Assembly: GCA_017893485.1 (NCBI GenBank)
Contig: CM030361.1
Span: 139,456,461 to 139,520,460 of the forward strand
Direction of reading: 5' to 3'
Origin: Hemerocallis citrina
Taxonomy: Eukaryota; Streptophyta; Magnoliopsida; Asparagales; Asphodelaceae
Length of the DNA stretch: 64,000 bases
Part shown: one piece after another, positions 57,061 to 64,000 of the stretch
Numbering within the stretch: position 1 is the first letter of the stretch
How the letters are laid out: the number at the start of each line of letters is the position of its first letter
Notes under the pieces: model-generated
Seen by the model: only the letters and a program-made list of their open reading frames with translations
What the model was told of the DNA's origin: nothing
The model's database searches: none
Position numbers and translations under genes: made by a program

Positions 57061-57819
57061 CCTATTAAATAACGCTCATTATCTCACTCTCATCTCACTT
57101 CTTCTTTCTCCCAAAATGCCATTGTGTGATTTTAAATCCAACCCCCAAACCCTAGTCTCCGATTTCAGCCTTTACTCATCCCAATCTCTCGAAATTTTTA
57201 CTTAAATCTCTTCATCACTCACAAAACTAATCTCAACCAACAATTTCCCCATAAATGCCTATCGAACCCGTAAACCTTTTTCCCCAAATTTTCAGAAGGA
57301 GAGGATCGGTAGTGGAGTGGTCAACTTTGACCTTCCACCCTACAATCGTTTGTAAGTGTTCGTAACTTATGCTATATAATTTTTTTGATTTTGGGTCTAA
57401 GGTAGGATTTGCAATTTTGGGTTCATTTTGGTATGTACGTGAAAATTTTATTAAAACGTGCAATGCACGTGTTAGATTTAGGTTGTGTAATTAACCAAAA
57501 TTAAACCAATATTAACTAAGTCTATGTCGTACTAATTGTGTTTGTTCAAATTAACCTATAGTTCACAATGCATGAGTGGGGTATGTGATGATAGTAACAT
57601 TGTCATATAATTCGATACATCGAGTAATTGAGGGTAGCATTGTCTATAGTCTGTTTTATGATTTTAGTTTCGTGCCAATGTGACCTTTTGAGTAATATTG
57701 TTTGATATTGAAATTTTGGAAATTAGACATTGTTAATTGTATAATTAATTTATAGCAATTTTAAGGTAAATTTGATAACATATATTATCAAACATGTAGG
57801 ATTCTATTTGATATTACAT
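57061..57819 (+). promoter_or_regulatory. Presumed promoter and 5' UTR of the PMD gene
   Basis: TATTAAATAA near 57063 may be the TATA box. A pyrimidine-rich stretch follows. A possible 5' UTR intron runs from TTTGTAAGTG (about 57353) to AACATGTAG (57799), just before the start codon. Confidence 0.45.
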
Positions 57820-60047
57820 ATGGTACGAACAATGGGTATGCCCGAAGAAGGGAGTAGTAGTAGACCTTCAACAAACCGGAAAGGTCCACGGACATGTCAT
57901 GGACAACCTCCCAAAAAAACTAGTCGTGGTGGACAGAGGCGTGCCAATGTAAGATGATTTGACCTTTATTTCATACGTTTAATTTTAACATAAAGAAAAT
58001 TATAAATTTATATGGTGATTTTCAACTTTTTGGTGTAGGATGATGCGGGTCCGTCTTCTTCTCCGGCAAATCAAATGGGCCTGTCGCCTCCTCCAAATCA
58101 ACCTAGCCCTTCTTCTCCATCTAGTCAGTTAGGCCCATATTCTTTATCGTATGTTCCTCCGGTGGTTCCCGGTCCGATCGACCCAAAGCTTTTGACTTTA
58201 CAAGGGCAGCATCGCTCTAAAGCCGTTTGGGAAGGAAATTCTTCGGAGTGTAGTTTTGGGGGGCACAGCACGTTAGAGATGCATCCCCGTATAGATGAGA
58301 TATTACAGCAATGTGGGTTATACGGCATCGGGTTGATGAGCTCCATTAAGGCCGACCGACCCTTATTAACCGCCCTTCTCGAGAGATGGCATCCTGAGAC
58401 CCATAGTTTTCACTTGCCGTTCGGCGAGATGACTATGACACTGCAAGATGTTGCAGTAATAACGGGTCTACCAATCGATGGACAGGCCGTAACTAGCACA
58501 ATGGACTTTGAACCAGAGTTTAATATCCATGAGTATCTCAGAGTAGAGTCGGATCGATCGGCCCTTGTAGGTAAATCGGTGAGATTGAAATGGCTTAAGG
58601 ACACATTCTCCGGTACGTTGACTAATGCCTCCACTGATTTGCAAGTACATTGTTACTGCCGGGCCTACATAATGACATTGTTTGGACATTTGATGTTCCC
58701 AAATTCCTCCGGAGATTCCGTGTCATTAATGTACCTACCACTAATCGCCGATCTTGGTGGAGTTGGGGCATACAGTTGGGAAAGTGCTGCATTGGCCACA
58801 TTGTATAGAGCTTTGTGCAATTGCTCTCTCGGTGCAAAGCAGATGAACGGGCCAATGTTGATGCTACAGGCCTAGAGTTGGGAATGAATACACCTTGGCA
58901 AACCCGTAGTCACTAAGCAATCACCAAAGTGGGCGGATCTTCCCGAGGACGAGAACATGAGACCACCGCATGGTGTGTATTGGACGGGTTCATTGACGTG
59001 GAAGGCTAGCCCTAATAGATGCCTTACATTTTACCGGGACGAGCTTGACCACTTGGCAGATGATCATGTTAAGTGGCAACCATAAACCGAGGCATGTTTA
59101 GCGAGATTGCCTCCAGTTTGTACCTTGGCTCCTCAACTGTGGTTGACAAAAGCACCGCTTATCCAGTTTGGTACAGTTGAGGGCTATTTTCCAGATAGAG
59201 TACTCCGTCAGTTTGGGTTGCTTCAAAATATTCCAGTGTAGCAATCGTACAATGTCGAGCTACATAGTGTCACCGGTATGGGTCGACAAGAAGCTCACGA
59301 TTAGGTAGCTTCTTTGCACGTACACGTGGATATTTGGAACAACCATCATCTCGATCACGTACTTGCGAATATTCCACCGTTCGATGCATCTTCCCATGTC
59401 CCTTACATGGCGTGGTATAGGAGAATGACTCGCCTTTACATTTCTCCAACAAGCCAACTTCTAGCGGGGGTCCAAGTACCGACACGGAGACATGCCGCCG
59501 ATCCAGCAGACACGTAATTCGTTAATCTACCAATGTTTCAACCAAAGACACAATTGATTCGGAGTATTGTAAGTTTTATGTCCATATTTACATTGCAACC
59601 AAAAAGTTTAATTATTGAATTTATTATTACGTTTATTTTGTTTTTTGTGTAGATGAACCAAACATGGATTCAAGCCAAAGAATGCGCGAAAGTATTAAAG
59701 AGTAATGTAGCCGAACCATTGAAGGTATTCGAGCGTAAAATGTTGATTCATGTCGAGCACAAGCGGATCTCGTCGGCGAAGGGAATAGATTAGATGCAAT
59801 ATTGTTCGGTCTCGTGCACCAAACAGGTCGTCGAAAGACAATGGATACAAAATCTTGTCATCGTCCAATAATACAAGAAGAAAGACAACGAAGAAGAAGG
59901 GAGCCGTCTCCACCTGTTGATGAAATACAAGAAGAGGAAGAAGAAGAAGATGACGAAGATAACATTCCCCTATCCGGCTTAACTCAAGCAAGCCCGAAGC
60001 ATTCAAAACATGCAAGGAAACGTCCAAATCTATTCACCCCTTCGTAA
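57820..60047 (+). pseudogene. Plant mobile domain (MAIN-like) pseudogene, three exons
   Basis: Exon 1 57820-57948 (MVRTMGMPEEGSSS...RRAN), exon 2 58039-59568, exon 3 59653-60047; introns are GTAAGA...TGTAG and GTAAGT...TGTAG. Exon 2 is 510 codons and encodes the PMD: IDEILQQCGLYGIG, LLERWHPETHSFHLPFGEMT, DVAVITGLPIDG, FGHLMFPNSSGDSVSLMYLP. It has six in-frame stops (58873, 58885, 59083, 59239, 59302, 59515) but no frameshift. Exon 3 has one frame break near 59790, then a basic/acidic tail. PMD proteins (MAIN, MAIL1) act in nuclear gene and transposon silencing, and relatives ride on mobile elements. The remaining question is whether a host gene or element cargo decayed here. Confidence 0.8.
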
Positions 60048-60480
60048 GTAAATTTTTGGCTTTGTTATGTCTTTTTGTAATTTTGAAAGAAGTCGTGGTA
60101 GTTAATGTTATTTTTTAGAGAAGTTGTTGTAGTTTATTTTGAACTCTTATGATTGCCTGAATTTGATGTATTGGCTGCGTTTGTAATGTAATTTGGGAGA
60201 TGTGTTCTAAGTTTGAGAATGTTTGATGTTTGGAGATTGTTGAAATTTTAAGAATGTGTTGTAAGTTTGATGTTTTGAAATTAGTGTGATGTATGGAGAT
60301 GTGTGGTGGATGCGATGATGAGATTTTGAAATTTTGAGAATGTTGTTGTATAGATGATATGTTGAGAATGTATAAAGAGGCATCTGGAATGTTTGAGTAT
60401 ATGATATGTTGATATGTTCTGGATGTGATGATTATGTATACAGGTATCAACTTCAGAAGTTCACAAGTCTGTTTGTGAAT
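60048..60480. other. Downstream spacer of the PMD gene
   Basis: T/G-rich with loose TTTGAGAATGTTTGATG-type repeats. No gene seen; probably 3' UTR. Confidence 0.5.
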
Positions 60481-60489
60481 ATACAAAGA

Positions 60490-61262
60490 CTCGTTAACTC
60501 AGTTAGCGGCCCTGGTAAACAGAGGCTCGCTAACTGCGTTAATAAGTGTGGCTATCCCAAATTCCAGAGACTTTCAATTCTCTGAAAATTTGAGATTACC
60601 ACAGTCGTTAACTCAGTTAAAGGCCCTAGTAAAAAGAATCACGCTAACTGAGTTAACGGGTGTGGCTATCTCAAATATCCAGAGACTTTCAATTCTCTGG
60701 AAATTTGAGATTACCATAGTTGTTAACTCAGTTAATGACCTGGTAAAAGGGGCACGCTAACCGAGTTAACGGGTGTGGCTATCTCAAATATCCAGAGCCT
60801 TAAAAGTGTCTGGAAATTTGAGATTACCGTAGTCGTTAACTCAGTTAACGGCCCTGGTAAAAAGGGACACGCTAACTGAGTAACGGGTGTGGCTATCTCA
60901 AATATCCAGACTTTCAATTCTCTGAAAATTTGAGATTACCACAGTCGTTAACTCAGTTAACGGCCCTGGTAAAAAGGGGCACGCTAACTGAGTTAACAGG
61001 TGTGGCTATCTCAAATATCCAGAGACTTTCAATTCTCTGGAAATTTGAGATTACCACAGTTGTTAACTCAGTTAACGGCCCTAGTAAAAAGGGGCATTAA
61101 CTGAGTTAATGGGTGTGGCTATCTCAAATATCTAGAGCCTTGAAAGTCTCTGGAAATTTGAGATTACCACAGTCGTTAACTCAGTTAACGGCCCTGGTAA
61201 AAAGGGGCACACTAACTGAGTTGACAGGTGTGGCTATCCCAAATTTCCAGACACTTTCAAGC
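60490..61262. repeat. 113-bp tandem array of paired palindromes, 7 copies
   Basis: Units start at about 60493, 60607, 60721, 60835, 60947, 61061 and 61175. Each holds two inverted repeats. The first is GTTAACTCAGTTA / TAACTGAGTTAAC around GGCCCTGGTAAAAAGGGGCA. The second is ATCTCAAATATCCAGAGA / TCTCTGGAAATTTGAGAT. The first core matches the left flank of the PMD unit. Confidence 0.92.
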
Positions 61263-61570
61263 CCATTCACACACAGGTGAATATACCTCATCTACTAAGA
61301 TTCAAAATCAAGATTTTGAAACGAATATTCTTCATATTAATTTATTCAAAATAACATCAGTCATACATTCATTCGGTAACTTCAAAATATTGAACAATAC
61401 AAACTTCAATCCAAAATATTAAAGATCTCAAAATATTCAACAAAATACAATATTACAATCATTCATTGATGGCTTTGAGAAAACTGGCTTGAGTTTTTCC
61501 GACATCTGCGCCTATTGTGACCTCTCAAACTGCATTTTGAACACGTCATTCTGGTAGCCCTACTAGACTC
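61263..61570. other. Spacer at the right end of the PMD unit
   Basis: AT-rich, no ORF of note. It ends at the LTR start at 61571. Confidence 0.5.
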
Positions 61571-64000
61571 TGTAACACCCCGCAAAATTTAAATGACAAT
61601 TTTGCCCTCTGGTGTTACGCACGTGCATTTTGTACTGTTATTGAAATATATCCATAACGCATTTTGATATGTATTTTGAATTCCAATTATTTATGCAATT
61701 CCTTATTCGTAAAATCCCATTTGAGACAACTTAAATGCTATATTTCAATCTTTGAGTTCTTTACGTGCTTTTACGTATTAATCGATGCACGTGTCGATTC
61801 TGGACATTCCACCGTTACGTGCAAAGTTTTCGATGAGTTTCAATTATTTATTTTTATAAACATGTTCAAATTCATTTTTTTAAATAGAATTCAATTTTTG
61901 TCTATTATAATTAAAATAAATTTTTATGTGCAATACACGTGTTTTCGGTATGTTTGAGTATATCATTGAAAATGTATATTGAATATACTTTATGTTGCAT
62001 CCCAATTAACTATAAATATTTTTCGGTCGATAAAGTCATTTTTTGTATTTTTGAGATTTTACGGGCGACGCACGTGTTTCGGTGCACATGTTTTAAGCGT
62101 ATTATTCTTTCAAAATGAATTTCATGAAATTATGTGTGTTTATTTTAATTGTACATGAAAATTACAATTTTAAAATTTAAAATTTTTATATTTATTACAT
62201 ATATAAATAATTGTTTTAAAAGGAGAAAATAAATAAATTGTTTTGTACACAAAGCACGTGCACGTGCACACGTGCGATGTGCACACTTTTTGGGGACCGG
62301 GCTGTTTATGAGAGGAGGGAAAATATGAAAGATTGGATTTGAAAGTGGGAGGGAAAGCAAGTTTCAAATCTAAATCATGGGGTTAGTGGTGTTCATGTGT
62401 GAGGTGGTTACTATAACTACCTATTAATTAATCTATAAAAAAGACCTCCTAAGTCTCTCATTCTCTCATCTCTCCTCCTCCCTTTCTCTTGCCAATCCCG
62501 AAAGCTCCAAACAAGCCAGCCTAGCCTTGCCCATCTCTCCACCTAATCACTTATCCCACATGCCTATATACATATACTAATATATATATATATGTAAACA
62601 CATTAGTATATGTATATGAGAGAAGATGGGAGTTGTTCTTGATGTTGCCGAGATGGAGTGGGGATGGAGATGCTCTTAATGATTGTTGCTTGCTGAAATG
62701 AATTGAAGACCTTGCTTGGGTGTGCGGATTTCGAGGAGTTGCAAATTGGAGTTTTCTTTAGGAGCTCCTAATTCTAGAAGTTTATTTGAGTACATTTCTT
62801 CAACTTTAGGTGGGTGTTTCTTAAATGCTTTCTAACTTAGTAATAGAAATTTGCATGATAGATGATATACAAACTAACTGTTGAAATTGAATTGGTATGA
62901 TGAGATTACATGCTAGTTGTTGTAGAAATTGATTGCTAAATTCTGATTATTGTGATAGATGTGAATTGTTAGTTATGGTGATTGTTAGAATATTTGCATG
63001 CAAGAATATGTGCCATTTGGCAAGTTTTTAATTGTATGATGCATGGTTGAAATAGTAATCGAAATAATGCAAATATCTGGAGAAATGACTTTCGAAGCTA
63101 ATGTAGCAAAGAAGTGCGATTCTAGCCTCAAAATATTTATTTATGTAAGTATAGAGATTTTATAAGTGATTTTGATAAAAGACAATAGTTTATTTGGAAT
63201 ATCGATTGGATATATGTTTTAATGCATTTTAAAGATTTCATCGAAAGATGAGAAACTTGTGAATTTGAGAACATATACGATATTGTTTAAAGGAATACAT
63301 TCTGGAAATGATCTATATTTTTATATGGAAGTACAAATCAATCAAAAGGGTCGAAAAATATATGCAGGCTGTAATTAGTGTAATTGACAGTCGAATGTTT
63401 ACCTTCTACAGTCGACTGGAAAGTATAAGAAATTGGGTTTTCCTCGGCAGGACAGTCGACTGACTACTTTCACAGTCGACTGTTGCTGTCCTAAATTTTA
63501 GTGTTTGAGTTTTCAAAAGTATTTGCGGAACAGTCGACTGATACTGTCACCAGTCAACTAAACCGACTGTGATGATTTGATGTTAGCAGAACAGTCGACT
63601 GATACCGACTGAGATGTTTTGATGTTCGCTGAACAGTCGACTGGCACTGTCACCAGTCGACTGAACTAAACTGGTATTTGGTTCTTAAGTTTGGATTTGA
63701 TTTTGACAAAAGTTAAATGAGTTTAAATATGAGATTTTATGATTATTAATACTTGATTAAAGTTTATTTTGAAATACATACAAGGATATGAATGATGAAA
63801 TTGATAAAGAGATCGAATTGAATTGGTCTCATGTTATGAGATTATAAAAGAAATGTTTTTTTTTTTAGAAAGAGTTGTGAACAAAAGAAAATGGAAATGT
63901 AATTTGAGATTGATTATGAAATATTGTTGATCTCTAGAAGAGATAGTTGTTGGAATCCAGAGGCTAGGCGAGACCCTAGTGACCGGCAGTTTTATTTATG
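61571..64000 (+). repeat. LTR related to element A, plus orientation, cut by the window end
   Basis: TGTAACACCCCGCAAAATTT onward matches the reverse complement of the element A LTR end (e.g. GTGCATTTTGTACTGTTA). It is therefore the start of a plus-strand LTR, 5' or solo. TATA box at 62434-62440. Palindrome cluster at 63409-63663. No ORF with recognisable features. Confidence 0.75.
63409..63663. repeat. GTCGACTG palindrome cluster in the window-end LTR
   Basis: CAGTCGACTG at 63409, 63453, 63473, 63531, 63592, 63634 and 63654, plus decayed forms such as CAGTCGAATG and CAGTCAACTA. Part of it is a loose repeat of about 60 bp (GAACAGTCGACTGATAC). Confidence 0.92.

Noticed and set aside
58125..58855. 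Minus-strand ORFs across the PMD exon
   Set aside because: Shadows of the PMD reading frame.
59260..59485. Minus-strand ORFs near the PMD gene 3' part
   Set aside because: Opposite-strand shadows; plus-strand frame has matching PMD text.

Overview
The window is a transposon-dense stretch of nuclear DNA from a flowering plant. The evidence is the set of lineages present: Ty3/gypsy chromoviruses with tRNA-iMet primer sites, a Tat-lineage gypsy element, an Athila-type gypsy element primed by tRNA-Asp, Helitrons, and a plant mobile domain (PMD) gene. I see no intact cellular gene, rRNA, tRNA or CRISPR. The species cannot be told from the sequence. Lineage names rest on remembered protein motifs, not on a search.

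Layout. (1) 1-41311 is read as one old, non-coding, minus-strand gypsy element (A). Its left LTR is cut by the window edge. Its interior (370-3707, 13785-13909) holds a small Helitron and a second chromovirus (B, 3708-13784). Its right LTR is split into 13910-13985, 28712-31698 and 40800-41311. Two insertions split it: a solo LTR (E; TSD TTTAC), itself split by a very young plus-strand element (C, 14388-25861; TSD TTATA), and a decayed chromovirus (D, 31699-40794; TSD ATTAA). (2) 41312 to about 56646 is a degenerate minus-strand Tat-type element with an antisense ORF and a 3' tandem repeat. It carries a second Helitron (43500-44126) and is split by a gag-only Athila-type element (F, 49367-55681; TSD AGGGT). 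(3) About 56647-61570 is a PMD (MAIN-like) pseudogene flanked by palindrome-rich repeats. (4) 61571-64000 is the start of a plus-strand LTR related to A.

How the parts work together. These are parasitic elements in various states of decay. Only C (LTRs that seem to differ at three places in 4.77 kb) and perhaps F look recent, and neither encodes a full pol, so both would need proteins in trans. B and D have nonsense codons, frameshifts and lost catalytic residues. Nesting order agrees with LTR divergence: A is oldest, D and B intermediate, C youngest.

Three signals go beyond ordinary annotation. First, a palindrome, CAGTCGACTG, is clustered in the LTRs of four different families, in the 5' leader of F, and in frame inside the F gag. 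Second, a module shared by the LTRs of A, B, C and E consists of an identical 20-bp box followed 157-195 nt later by a CGTCAGT/ACTGACG hairpin, near the LTR 3' end. Third, D has a 146-bp candidate intron between gag and protease whose removal restores the frame exactly. All coordinates and counts were read by eye.
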